Part shown: positions 8,761 through 17,699 of the stretch, in pieces
How the letters are laid out: each line of letters starts with the position of its first letter
How positions within the stretch are numbered: position 1 is the stretch's first letter
Origin: an uncultured Anaeromusa sp.
GTDB taxonomy: Bacteria; Bacillota; Negativicutes; Anaeromusales; Anaeromusaceae
Direction of reading: 5' to 3'
DNA length: 64,000 bases
Assembly: GCF_963676855.1 (NCBI RefSeq)
Contig: NZ_OY781460.1
Span: 2,085,520-2,149,519, forward strand
Program-made: the position numbers and the translations under genes
Notes under the pieces: generated by a model
What the model saw: only the letters and a program-made list of their open reading frames with translations
Told to the model about the DNA's origin: nothing
Database searches by the model: none

Positions 8761-9531
8761 GTGAACTATAAGAAACAAGGCTTGCTGCTTTTCGGGATGG
8801 TTCTGTTTTGCATAATAGGAGTTATTTGTGCCGATGTGGAAGCGGCGCCGCTAGTGCCGGCGCCGAATGTTTCGATCGGCGTTAATGAAGCGACCAATCC
8901 TCAAGAAGTAGCTCTAAGCTTACAAATTTTACTGACTCTGACCGTGTTGTCATTAGCTCCGTCTATTTTGATTATGATGACATCGTTTACACGGATCATC
9001 GTCGTGCTTTCTTTTTTGCGCAGCGCTCTAGCGACTCAACAAATGCCTCCCAATCAGGTGCTTGTCGCATTGGCGCTGTTTCTTACGTTTTTCACGATGT
9101 CTCCCTATTTGGATGCGGTGAATCAAAATGCGCTGCAGCCTTTTTTAGCAGGAGGAATGGGACAAGAGGACGCCGTCAAAGCAGCGATGGAGCCTATGCG
9201 GGAATTTATGTTTAAGCAGACCCGTGAGAATGACTTGGCTTTATTTGTAAATTTGTCTGAGGCGCCGCGGCCTAATGGACCGGAAGATGTGTCTACCTCG
9301 GTCTTGATCCCTGCTTTCATGATTAGCGAATTAAAAACAGCTTTTCAAATCGGTTTTCTCTTATACATTCCGTTTATCGTCATCGACATGGTAGTGGCAA
9401 GCACATTGATGTCGATGGGGATGATGATGGTGCCGCCAGTTATGATTTCGCTTCCATTTAAAATCTTGTTGTTTGTCTTAGTCGATGGCTGGCATTTGGT
9501 TGTACGGTCATTAATTATGAGTTTTAATTGA
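8761..9531 (+). CDS. fliP: Flagellar export gate protein FliP
   Basis: FliP is the core subunit of the type III export gate. The 256-residue product begins with GTG and a cleavable signal peptide ending near residue 28, as in FliP proteins generally, followed by four transmembrane segments. The conserved MMTSFTRIIVVLSFLRSALATQ block and the C-terminal MSMGMMMVPPVMISLPFKI block are both present. A signal peptide on an inner-membrane gate protein is normal for this family. Confidence 0.96.
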   Translation: MNYKKQGLLLFGMVLFCIIGVICADVEAAPLVPAPNVSIGVNEATNPQEVALSLQILLTLTVLSLAPSILIMMTSFTRIIVVLSFLRSALATQQMPPNQVLVALALFLTFFTMSPYLDAVNQNALQPFLAGGMGQEDAVKAAMEPMREFMFKQTRENDLALFVNLSEAPRPNGPEDVSTSVLIPAFMISELKTAFQIGFLLYIPFIVIDMVVASTLMSMGMMMVPPVMISLPFKILLFVLVDGWHLVVRSLIMSFN

Positions 9532-9549
9532 GAAACGGGGCGATGCGTT

Positions 9550-9819
9550 ATGTCGGCAGATTATGCTGTCGAAGTGGGCCGAGACGCCCTGCTGATGGTA
9601 ATGTTGGTATCTGCGCCCATGCTGGGCCTGGGGCTGTTGGTAGGTTTGCTGGTCAGTGTGTTTCAGGCCACTACGCAAATTCAGGAGCAGACGTTGGCGT
9701 TTATCCCTAAAATTATTGCTGTATTTGTGGCAATTCTGATCTTTGGACCTTGGATGTTGCGTCTTTTGATGGACTATACGCAGCAACTGCTATTGATCCT
9801 GCCAAGATTATCGCATTGA
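9550..9819 (+). CDS. fliQ: Flagellar export gate protein FliQ
   Basis: FliQ is the small two-helix subunit of the export gate. The 89-residue product has two transmembrane segments (about residues 15-40 and 55-78) with the family motif VGLLVSVFQATTQIQEQTL between them. It sits 18 bases after fliP and 10 before fliR. Confidence 0.95.
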   Translation: MSADYAVEVGRDALLMVMLVSAPMLGLGLLVGLLVSVFQATTQIQEQTLAFIPKIIAVFVAILIFGPWMLRLLMDYTQQLLLILPRLSH

Positions 9820-9829
9820 GGGCCGTGGT

Positions 9830-10612
9830 ATGAATGAACTTTTTGCAGTTTTCCAAGGACATGTGGGGTTCTTTTTATTGATGATGGTGCGCATGTCGGG
9901 ACTTTTTATAACAGCTCCTTTTTTTGGCAGTCGTAATGTTTCGGGACGTATCCGTATATCTTTGGCATTTATGTGCGCTTTACTGCTGTTTCCCATGATT
10001 TTTCGGCCTGAATTGGTAATTCCAGATACGCTTTTCCCCTTTGCCTTTATGGTGATCAAGGAACTGCTGGTGGGGCTGGTTATGGGATTTACTGCTTATT
10101 TGTTTTTTACTGCGGTACAGATGGCCGGACAACTCTTAGATATGCAAATTGGCTTTGGTATCGTCAGCGTATTTGATCCTCAATCCGGGCAGCAGGTGCC
10201 TCTTTTAGGTAACTTTAAATACATACTTGCCATGCTGGTGTTTTTAACGACCAATAGTCACCATTTTTTATTTTCCGGTTTAGTCAACAGTTATCAATTG
10301 ATACCTGTCGGTGAAGTTGATTTTTCACCGCAGAGTGCAGAAGTGTTTGCAGATATGGTAGGCGGCTTATTTGTGATCGCGATGAAAATTGCGATTCCCG
10401 TGCTGAGCGCCCTGCTTCTTTCCGATATTGCTTTAGGTATTCTAGCGCGGACCATGCCGCAGATGAATATTTTTGTTGTGGGCATTCCTGTAAAGATTTT
10501 TGTAGGCTTGTTTGTCTTAACTCTTGTAATCCCTTTTTATATTTTATTTTTGGAAGTGGCGTTTAATGGCATGTATCAGGAAATGTACAAGATATTGCTC
10601 CTGCTGCGCTGA
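9830..10612 (+). CDS. fliR: Flagellar export gate protein FliR
   Basis: FliR completes the FliPQR gate. The 260-residue product is highly hydrophobic with about six membrane segments; RMSGLFITAPFFGSRNV near the N terminus and LDMQIGFGIVSVFDPQSG in the middle are characteristic. Its 3' end overlaps the only in-frame start codon available for flhB by 47 bases. FliR-FlhB fusions are known in some Clostridia, so the junction may matter. Confidence 0.95.
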   Translation: MNELFAVFQGHVGFFLLMMVRMSGLFITAPFFGSRNVSGRIRISLAFMCALLLFPMIFRPELVIPDTLFPFAFMVIKELLVGLVMGFTAYLFFTAVQMAGQLLDMQIGFGIVSVFDPQSGQQVPLLGNFKYILAMLVFLTTNSHHFLFSGLVNSYQLIPVGEVDFSPQSAEVFADMVGGLFVIAMKIAIPVLSALLLSDIALGILARTMPQMNIFVVGIPVKIFVGLFVLTLVIPFYILFLEVAFNGMYQEMYKILLLLR

Positions 10613-11714
10613 ATTTGAGCATAAGGGGCGGACTTATTGGGCGTTCGATCTACAGCGCTTTAATGAGGAAAAAACAGAAGACGCTACGCCTAAGCGGCTG
10701 CAGGAAGCGCGTGAAAAAGGCCAAGTTGCCAAAAGCGTGGAAATTAATGCAACCGTAAGTATTATTTTAGCTTTTTTTGTACTGCAGGTGCTGGGCAGTT
10801 TTATTTTTGAAGAATTAGGACTGTTTATGCGCCATGTTTACAGCAGTTTTTCTACTAAGGATTTGACTTTTATTGACTTGCAGCTTTTGTTCATGGAAGC
10901 TGTTTTCGTTATGTTGAAAACAGCTTTTCCAATTATGGCAACGTTGGCTTTTTCGGCTGTGCTTATGAATTTATTGCAAGTTGGCTTTATTTTCAGCTTT
11001 GAGCCGTTAATGCCCAGCTTGGAAAAATTGGATCCCATTTCAGGACTAGGAAGGCTGATTTCTAAGCGTTCGCTGGTGGAACTGACGAAGTCTTTATTTA
11101 AGGTATGTGTAGTAGGATTTTTTATTTATCGAGTTATTAAGCAGAATTTATTGAACAATGCGATGCTGATTAACTCGGAGTTGTGGGCATCATTGAAAGC
11201 TACTTCTTCTATGATTTTGGGCATGGTTTTTGAAATTTGCGCAGTTATGCTGGTTTTAGCAGCGTTAGATTTTTTGTATCAGAACTGGGAATACCGTCAA
11301 AATCTCAAAATGAGTAAGCATGATGTAAAGCAGGAGTTTAAGCAAAGTGAAGGGGATCCGCAAATTAAGGGAAAGATCAAGGAACGGCAACGGGCTATGG
11401 CTATGCAGCGGATGATGCAAGAAGTGCCAAAAGCTGATGTTATTATTACCAATCCTACTCATTTTGCAGTGGCTTTGAAATATGACAATAAAGTAATGGC
11501 GGCGCCGCAAATCGTAGCAAAAGGTCAAGATTTTATCGCCTTACGAATCAAAGAGATTGCCAAAGAACATAAAGTAGTTATTGTCGAAAACAAACCGCTG
11601 GCAAGGGCGTTGTTCACTTCTGCTGAAGTGGGAGATGTGGTGCCTGCGGAGCTATATAAATCAGTAGCTGAAGTTTTGGCGTACGTATATCGCTTGAAAC
11701 GGCGTTTGTCGTAA
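10566..11714 (+). CDS. flhB: Flagellar export switch protein FlhB
   Basis: FlhB is the export-gate subunit that controls substrate class switching through autocleavage. The N-P-T-H cleavage site is present (N296 counted from 10566, in ITNPTHFAVAL). Four transmembrane segments precede a basic linker. The conserved N terminus FDLQRFNEEKTEDATPKR begins about 27 codons after the ATG at 10566, and there is no other in-frame ATG, GTG or TTG between. A ribosome-site-like AAGGGGCGG at 10623-10631 stands just before that segment but with no in-frame start. The true start (long overlap, non-standard codon, frameshift or sequence error) is therefore open. Confidence 0.9.
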   Translation: MACIRKCTRYCSCCAEFEHKGRTYWAFDLQRFNEEKTEDATPKRLQEAREKGQVAKSVEINATVSIILAFFVLQVLGSFIFEELGLFMRHVYSSFSTKDLTFIDLQLLFMEAVFVMLKTAFPIMATLAFSAVLMNLLQVGFIFSFEPLMPSLEKLDPISGLGRLISKRSLVELTKSLFKVCVVGFFIYRVIKQNLLNNAMLINSELWASLKATSSMILGMVFEICAVMLVLAALDFLYQNWEYRQNLKMSKHDVKQEFKQSEGDPQIKGKIKERQRAMAMQRMMQEVPKADVIITNPTHFAVALKYDNKVMAAPQIVAKGQDFIALRIKEIAKEHKVVIVENKPLARALFTSAEVGDVVPAELYKSVAEVLAYVYRLKRRLS

Positions 11715-11755
11715 AGCACGCCTTCGTATTTTAGCAGATAAGAAGAGGGGATATT

Positions 11756-13819
11756 GTGCCGAATCAAGGAAGTATTTTACATCGGATTTTACGATATAGC
11801 GATATTATTATAGCGGTAGCTGTTGTGACGATTGTCGTCATGATGATTATACCTTTGCCTACTTTTTTGCTGGATATGCTCTTAGCCTTGAATATTTCTT
11901 TGGCCCTAGTCATTGTTATGGTGGCTATTTATAATGAAGAACCTCTGGATTTTTCTGTGTTTCCTTCGTTATTGCTATTGGCTACTTTGTTTCGTTTAGC
12001 ATTGAACGTATCGGCAACAAGACTGATTTTGCTGGAAGGCTATGCCGGAGAAGTGATTATGGCCTTCGGCAACTTTGTTGTCGGAGGTAATGCCGTTGTC
12101 GGTTTCATTGTATTTGTTATCTTGATCATCATTCAGTTTATCGTTATTACCAAAGGCGCCGAGCGTGTAGCAGAAGTAGCGGCGCGATTTACTTTGGACG
12201 CTATGCCTGGTAAGCAAATGAGTATTGATGCTGATTTGAATTCAGGAACCATCAATGAGCAAGAAGCTAGGGATCGCCGTAAAAAAATACAGCGGGAAGC
12301 CGATTTTTATGGTGCTATGGACGGCGCTAGTAAGTTTGTAAAAGGCGATGCTATTGCGGCTATCATCATCATTCTTATTAATATTGTCGGCGGTTTTGTC
12401 ATTGGCATGGTACAGCGTAATTTGGAAATTACGCAGGCGTTGCAGCAATACACTTTATTGACTGTAGGGGAAGGTCTTGTAAACCAGATTCCAGCACTGT
12501 TAATTTCTACAGCAACCGGCATTGTGGTAACTAGAGCTGCGTCTGACTCCAATTTGGGTCAAGACTTTGTCAACCAATTATTTACAAATCAGCGGGTGTT
12601 TTTTCTTGTATCCGGGGTGCTGTTGCTACTGGCTTTAGTACCAGGCTTGCCGACCTTACCTTTTATTTGCTTGGCTCTGGCTACGTTTGGCGTGGGGTAT
12701 GTCTTGCGGCGCACCAGTCAGTCTGCAGCGGTATCGGAAATTAGCCAACAAGAAGAACAAGAAAAAGAAGAAGTCAAGAAACCTGAAAATATTGTCGCTC
12801 TCTTGCAAGTGGATCCTATGGAATTGGAGATTGGTTATAGCTTAATTCCCATGGTCGACACTAGCCAAGGCGGCGATTTGTTGGACCGTATTGTTATGAT
12901 TCGTCGTCAATGCGCCTTGGAAATGGGCTTAATTGTGCCAACTATACGCATTCGTGATAATATTCAGCTAAAACCTAATATCTATGTGATCAAGCTAAAA
13001 GGAATTGAAGTCGCTCGGGGAGAATTATTACTTGATCAGTTTTTGGCTATGAATTCTGGAACGGCGATGGAAACCATTCCAGGTATGGAAACTGTGGAGC
13101 CGGCGTTTGGCTTGCCTGCGCTTTGGATACAAGAAAGTAACCGCGAGCAAGCGGAGTTGGCGGGCTATACGGTGGTAGATCCTATTTCGGTATTGACAAC
13201 GCATTTGACGGAAGTTGTTAAAAGTCATGCGTCGGAAATTCTCGGACGTCAGGAAACACAGACTCTTGTGGATGCCGTGAAGCAAAGTCATGCAGCAGTG
13301 GTGGAGGACTTGGTTCCTGGTATGCTGTCTGTGGGAGAATTGCAAAAAGTTTTGTGCAATCTACTGCGGGAGCGTATTTCAATTCGGGATTTAGTTACTA
13401 TTTTAGAAACAGTAGGCGATTATGTTGCCATGACTAAAGATACGGAAATTCTTACTGAGTATGTTCGACAAGCCCTTTCCAGACAAATTTCCAGGCAATA
13501 TGCTGCAAATGGCACCTTAGTGTGCTTGGCTGTGGAGCAGGAATTGGAGCAATTGATTCTTGAAGGAGTACAGCGTAGTGAGCAAGGGAGCTTTGTGGCG
13601 ATGGAACCTCAAAAACTTCAGGCGCTTGTCAATTGCTTGACCAAAGAATTGCCTAAATTGACGGAAATCGGTTATCAACCTATTGTGCTGGTCAGTCCCG
13701 GCTGTCGGTTGTATTTCCGCAAATTGACGGAGCGGGTGGCTGGAAATCTTATAATTTTGTCCTATGCAGAGTTAGAACCCAACGTGCAAATTCAAACACT
13801 TGGGATGGTGAAGGTGTAA
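11756..13819 (+). CDS. flhA: Flagellar export gate protein FlhA
   Basis: FlhA forms the nonameric ring of the export gate and docks chaperone-substrate complexes. The 687-residue product has about eight N-terminal transmembrane segments, the FHIPEP signature region (LNVSATRLILLEGYAGEVI and the DADLNSGTINEQEARDRR stretch) and a C-terminal cytoplasmic domain of about 350 residues. It starts with GTG at 11756 after AAGAGGGG. Length and domain layout are normal. Confidence 0.97.
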   Translation: MPNQGSILHRILRYSDIIIAVAVVTIVVMMIIPLPTFLLDMLLALNISLALVIVMVAIYNEEPLDFSVFPSLLLLATLFRLALNVSATRLILLEGYAGEVIMAFGNFVVGGNAVVGFIVFVILIIIQFIVITKGAERVAEVAARFTLDAMPGKQMSIDADLNSGTINEQEARDRRKKIQREADFYGAMDGASKFVKGDAIAAIIIILINIVGGFVIGMVQRNLEITQALQQYTLLTVGEGLVNQIPALLISTATGIVVTRAASDSNLGQDFVNQLFTNQRVFFLVSGVLLLLALVPGLPTLPFICLALATFGVGYVLRRTSQSAAVSEISQQEEQEKEEVKKPENIVALLQVDPMELEIGYSLIPMVDTSQGGDLLDRIVMIRRQCALEMGLIVPTIRIRDNIQLKPNIYVIKLKGIEVARGELLLDQFLAMNSGTAMETIPGMETVEPAFGLPALWIQESNREQAELAGYTVVDPISVLTTHLTEVVKSHASEILGRQETQTLVDAVKQSHAAVVEDLVPGMLSVGELQKVLCNLLRERISIRDLVTILETVGDYVAMTKDTEILTEYVRQALSRQISRQYAANGTLVCLAVEQELEQLILEGVQRSEQGSFVAMEPQKLQALVNCLTKELPKLTEIGYQPIVLVSPGCRLYFRKLTERVAGNLIILSYAELEPNVQIQTLGMVKV

Positions 13820-13820
13820 A

Positions 13821-15038
13821 TTGAGAGTACGAATTTTTACCGGTCAATCGGTACAAGAAGCAATGAATAAGGTTAAGTTGGAATTGGGCAGAGAAGCTGT
13901 GATTTTGCATACCCGTCGTTTCAAAACCGGCGGCATGTTGGGCCTTTTCGGAAATGAAAGGGTAGAAGTCATGGCGGCCGTGGATGATGCTCTTCTAGAG
14001 ACTCCTGCTGCCAAAACAGTTGTTGCTCCAGCGACACCACCGGTTGTTGCGACGATGCCATCTGTTATGCCATCTGTTGCTCCAGCGTTGCCGGCGCAAT
14101 ACCTTCAAGAGGCTGCTGCTGCACCATTGAGTGCCCCTCCTCTGGCACCTGTAAAATCTGCAGAACCGGAATGGAAGCAGGAACTGGCGGAGATGCGTTC
14201 CTTGTTGGAGCGGGCCTTGCATGAATCTCGACAAGACACAAATGATTTTGCTTCGGCGGCGATAGAGAAATTGTTGCAAGCCGACGTTTTGCAGCCGATA
14301 GCGGAAAACTTGGTTAGGCAAGATCCCATTTTGTATCAATGGAAGGGGACTCTTACAGAACCGGCTTTTATAGAGAGGCTGGAACGCTTGGTTGAACAAG
14401 GGTTGGGAAAGGTTTCCGGCGTTACGCTGAATGGTAGTGCGCCTCATATTGTGGCCTTGCTAGGCCCGACCGGAGTGGGAAAGACAACGACGATAGCAAA
14501 GTTGGCGGCCTACTTTTCGTTGCAAAAAGGCATGCGTGTTTCGTTAATTACTGCTGATACGTATCGGATTTCTGCTGTAGAGCAATTGAAGACGTATGCA
14601 GAAATAATGGGATTGCAATTAGAAATTGTCTATGCGCCGCAGGAGCTTGGAAAAGCTTTGGCGAAATGTAAGGGAAGCCAGTTAGTGTTGTTGGATACGG
14701 CAGGACGCAGTCCCAAGAATAAAGAACAGTTAGAGGAATTGCAATTGCTCTTAAGCCAAGTGCCGCAGGCGGAAAAACATTTGGTATTGAGTTTGACTAC
14801 CTGCAACCGCGACGCTCTGGAAATTGCCAAACGTTTTTCAGTTTGCGCGCCGGACAAAGTGTTGTTTACTAAGTTGGATGAAGCGAGTCGGTGCGGTGTT
14901 ATTTTAAATGTGCTGCAGCAATTTCCCATGAAGTTGTCCTATGTAACAAATGGACAAAATGTTCCAGATGATTTGCAAATTGTATCGCCTGCCTGGTTGG
15001 CAAAAGAGTTGCTTAGGGGCGATGACGAGCATGTATGA
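13821..15038 (+). CDS. flhF: Flagellar GTPase FlhF
   Basis: FlhF is an SRP-type GTPase that sets flagellar position and number together with FlhG. The 405-residue product has an N-terminal B domain (MRVRIFTGQSVQEAM), a Pro/Ala-rich linker at about 60-115, and an NG GTPase domain with the P-loop GPTGVGKTT near residues 214-222 and DTAGRS near 293. It begins with TTG directly after the flhA stop and overlaps flhG by 8 bases. Confidence 0.95.
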   Translation: MRVRIFTGQSVQEAMNKVKLELGREAVILHTRRFKTGGMLGLFGNERVEVMAAVDDALLETPAAKTVVAPATPPVVATMPSVMPSVAPALPAQYLQEAAAAPLSAPPLAPVKSAEPEWKQELAEMRSLLERALHESRQDTNDFASAAIEKLLQADVLQPIAENLVRQDPILYQWKGTLTEPAFIERLERLVEQGLGKVSGVTLNGSAPHIVALLGPTGVGKTTTIAKLAAYFSLQKGMRVSLITADTYRISAVEQLKTYAEIMGLQLEIVYAPQELGKALAKCKGSQLVLLDTAGRSPKNKEQLEELQLLLSQVPQAEKHLVLSLTTCNRDALEIAKRFSVCAPDKVLFTKLDEASRCGVILNVLQQFPMKLSYVTNGQNVPDDLQIVSPAWLAKELLRGDDEHV

Positions 15039-15915
15039 TCAAGCGGCAAATTTACGGCGCATCATGCAGCAGGCGCAGCCAACTGCTACGGAGAAGCGTG
15101 AAGACAGACAAGCGCGTGTCATTGCTGTTACCAGTGGCAAGGGCGGTGTGGGGAAAACCAATCTGACAGTGAACTTAGCGTTGGCCTTAAGTGAATTGGG
15201 GCAAAAAGTAGTTGTCATTGATGCAGATTTAGGGATGGCTAATGTAGATGTTTTACTGGGAACAACTCCCAAGCATACATTGGTTCAATTGCTGGATGCA
15301 GATGTGCCAATTCAGGAAATTTTGGTGGAAGGTCCGGGAGGGATTCGCTTTTTACCCGGTGCCTCAGGATTATATCAACTTGCTAATTTGGAAGCTGGCC
15401 GGTGCCAATATTTATTGGAACAGGTGGCGCTTTTGGATGAATGGGCTGACTATATTTTGTTAGATACAGGCGCAGGCATTGGTCAGACGGTGTTGCAGTT
15501 TGTATTGGCGGCAGATGAAATTGTCTTGGTAACCACGCCAGAGCCGACCGCGCTTACCGATGCATATGGCATGTTGAAAACCTATTTGGCACATCAAGGC
15601 AACGCCCGCATTCACGTTATTATGAATCGGGCTCTTGATGAAGCCGAAGGGGTTTCGGTATTGCGTAAGTTTTCTTTAGCCTGTGATCGTTTTTTGGCGG
15701 TTCGCTTGGAGCATTTAGGGATTGTCTGTGATGATCGCCAAGTTTTGCAGGCCGTGCGTCAGCAAACTCCTTTCTTCCTTGCGTATCCTAATGGAGTAGC
15801 TACGCAGAATTTGCGGCACATTGCAGCTCAATTGCAGCAGGAAAAAGTGATGTTTTCCCAGAAAGGAGCGAAAGGGTTCTTTCGCAAATTCTTGGATATG
15901 ATGATGTGGAGATAG
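15031..15915 (+). CDS. flhG: Flagellar number regulator FlhG (MinD/ParA family)
   Basis: FlhG (YlxH) is a MinD-like ATPase that activates the FlhF GTPase and limits flagellar number. The N-terminal segment YDQAANLRRIM is the FlhF-activating motif (DQAxxLR) and precedes the deviant Walker A KGGVGKTN at about residues 36-43. DADLGMANVD and LDTGAGIG are the other nucleotide-site motifs, and the C terminus ends in a basic amphipathic helix suited to membrane binding. The start at 15031 gives a 9-base spacing from AGGGGCG; ATG 15022 is the alternative. Confidence 0.94.
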   Translation: MYDQAANLRRIMQQAQPTATEKREDRQARVIAVTSGKGGVGKTNLTVNLALALSELGQKVVVIDADLGMANVDVLLGTTPKHTLVQLLDADVPIQEILVEGPGGIRFLPGASGLYQLANLEAGRCQYLLEQVALLDEWADYILLDTGAGIGQTVLQFVLAADEIVLVTTPEPTALTDAYGMLKTYLAHQGNARIHVIMNRALDEAEGVSVLRKFSLACDRFLAVRLEHLGIVCDDRQVLQAVRQQTPFFLAYPNGVATQNLRHIAAQLQQEKVMFSQKGAKGFFRKFLDMMMWR

Positions 15916-15919
15916 TTGT

Positions 15920-16618
15920 ATGAGTGAAAACGAGCAGGAACAGATACCGGAAAAGCTGTTGCAGCCAAACCAGCGCTTAGAAATTATGCTGATGAACGGC
16001 TCGACGGAAGTGTATCAAAGCAGAATAGAAGAAGTGCATAAGGCGGAGCTGATTGTAGCTATGCCCATGAGTAAAGGGTATCCTGTTTTGTTGTATGAAG
16101 GCAGTAAGTTTACCGGTAACTTGCTATTCCCAGGCGGGAAATACGTTTTTACCAGCTTCTTTTTGGGGAAAGCGTTGAATCCGCTGCCTGTATGGAAAAT
16201 AGCATTGCCGCAGAATGTTCGCAAGATGCAACAGCGTTCTTTTGTCAGAGTGGCGGCGCGAATTTCCGTACATCTTACTTACGTTGAAAAAAAAGGAGAG
16301 CTATCTCAAGAGGAACAAATTGACCATAGTTGGCATTTGGACTCAAAAGATATCAGCGGAGGCGGCGTGAGCGTAATTGCTAAACACGCCTTAAAATGCG
16401 GTCAGATTGTACAGTTAAGCATGCAAGTTCCCGGAGATGAGGAAATTGAATTAATCGAAACATTAGGGACTGTTGTGCGTTGTGAGAGACCAACAGATGA
16501 TTCGATCTTTTTTTGGATTGGAGTTCGTTTTGAGTCGATTCAAGAGAGAGACAGACAAAAAATAGTTCGTTATGTTTTCAAAAAGCAATTGGAACATCGG
16601 CAAAAAGGACTCCGGTGA
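15920..16618 (+). CDS. PilZ-domain cyclic-di-GMP effector (YcgR/MotI-like)
   Basis: This is a two-domain flagellar brake-type protein: an N-terminal YcgR-like beta domain (residues 1-105) and a C-terminal PilZ domain. The cyclic-di-GMP contacts are visible as the Arg motif in QQRSFVRV and the DISGGGVS motif about 35 residues later. In Bacillus subtilis the homologue at the same location binds the stator when loaded with cyclic-di-GMP. Its place between flhG and cheB matches that gene. It connects this motility operon with the diguanylate cyclases at 39-56 kb, an inference. Confidence 0.9.
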   Translation: MSENEQEQIPEKLLQPNQRLEIMLMNGSTEVYQSRIEEVHKAELIVAMPMSKGYPVLLYEGSKFTGNLLFPGGKYVFTSFFLGKALNPLPVWKIALPQNVRKMQQRSFVRVAARISVHLTYVEKKGELSQEEQIDHSWHLDSKDISGGGVSVIAKHALKCGQIVQLSMQVPGDEEIELIETLGTVVRCERPTDDSIFFWIGVRFESIQERDRQKIVRYVFKKQLEHRQKGLR

Positions 16619-16635
16619 AAGGTGGTGAATAATGA

Positions 16636-17679
16636 ATGATTCGAATATTGATTGTTGATGATTCTGCATTTATGCGTAAGCTATTGAGCGATTTATTTAC
16701 TGGCGAAAAAGATTTTCTTGTAGTCGATACAGCGCGAAATGGTAAAGAAGCAGTGGAGAAGACGAAGCTGTTGCGGCCGGACTTGGTGACCTTGGATGTG
16801 GAAATGCCAATTATGGATGGCTTGGAAGCACTGAGGCTGATTATGCAAGAAACGCCGACGCCTGTAATGATGGTAAGCAGCTTAACCAAAGCTGGTGCGG
16901 ATGCGACTATGCGTGCGCTGGATTTGGGCGCGGTTGATTTTATTGCGAAAACAAATGGTCCTATTTCGAGCATTCAAGATATTCGCCAGGAAATTTTGGC
17001 TAAGGCCAGAGAAGCCGTGAGGGTGAACGTGCGCCAGCTGGCTCGTCCGCAAGCAACGCCGGTGGTGCCACGAAGTGTGCTTCCTTTCGGAGGGGGTGCT
17101 CAGGGAATTGATAAAATTATTGCGATTGGAACATCGACAGGCGGACCGAGGGCATTGCAGGAGATCATTACCAGACTACCTAAAAATCTTCCTTGTGGCG
17201 TGCTCATCGTGCAGCATATGCCTCCGGGATTTACTAGATCATTGGCAGAGCGTCTGAATTCTTTGTCCGACGTGCAGGTGAAGGAGGCGGAACCAAACGA
17301 ACCGATTCGTCCTGGGTGGGTGTATATTGCTCCTGGCGATCATCATATGCGGGTGGAACGAAATGGGGCGCAAAAAATATTGCGGTTAAGCCAGGATCCG
17401 CTTGTTGGCGGGCATCGGCCGGCGGTTGATCCGATGTTTGACTCAGTGGCACAGGCGTACGGAAAGCAAACGGTGGCTGTTTTGTTGACTGGTATGGGCC
17501 ATGATGGGGCGCAAGGAATGAAAAAAATCAAAGCAAACCATGGATTTACAATTGCAGAAGATCAATCGACCTCGGTGGTGTTTGGTATGCCGAAATCAGC
17601 GATTGAGCTTGGCGTTGTAGATCGGGTAGTGCCATTGCAATCGGTTGCGGCTGAAATTATAAAAGCGGTTAGTTTATAA
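16636..17679 (+). CDS. cheB: Chemotaxis methylesterase CheB
   Basis: CheB removes methyl groups from, and deamidates, chemoreceptors when its receiver is phosphorylated. The 347-residue product has a receiver (phospho-acceptor D54 in LVTLDVEMP), a linker, and the methylesterase domain with catalytic S167 (GTSTGGPRAL), H194 (VQHMPPGFT) and D290 (GMGHDGAQG). An overlapping ATG at 16632 is in another frame. No cheR is adjacent in the window. Confidence 0.96.
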   Translation: MIRILIVDDSAFMRKLLSDLFTGEKDFLVVDTARNGKEAVEKTKLLRPDLVTLDVEMPIMDGLEALRLIMQETPTPVMMVSSLTKAGADATMRALDLGAVDFIAKTNGPISSIQDIRQEILAKAREAVRVNVRQLARPQATPVVPRSVLPFGGGAQGIDKIIAIGTSTGGPRALQEIITRLPKNLPCGVLIVQHMPPGFTRSLAERLNSLSDVQVKEAEPNEPIRPGWVYIAPGDHHMRVERNGAQKILRLSQDPLVGGHRPAVDPMFDSVAQAYGKQTVAVLLTGMGHDGAQGMKKIKANHGFTIAEDQSTSVVFGMPKSAIELGVVDRVVPLQSVAAEIIKAVSL

Positions 17680-17699
17680 CAGTGGAGGTGCAGGGGAAG

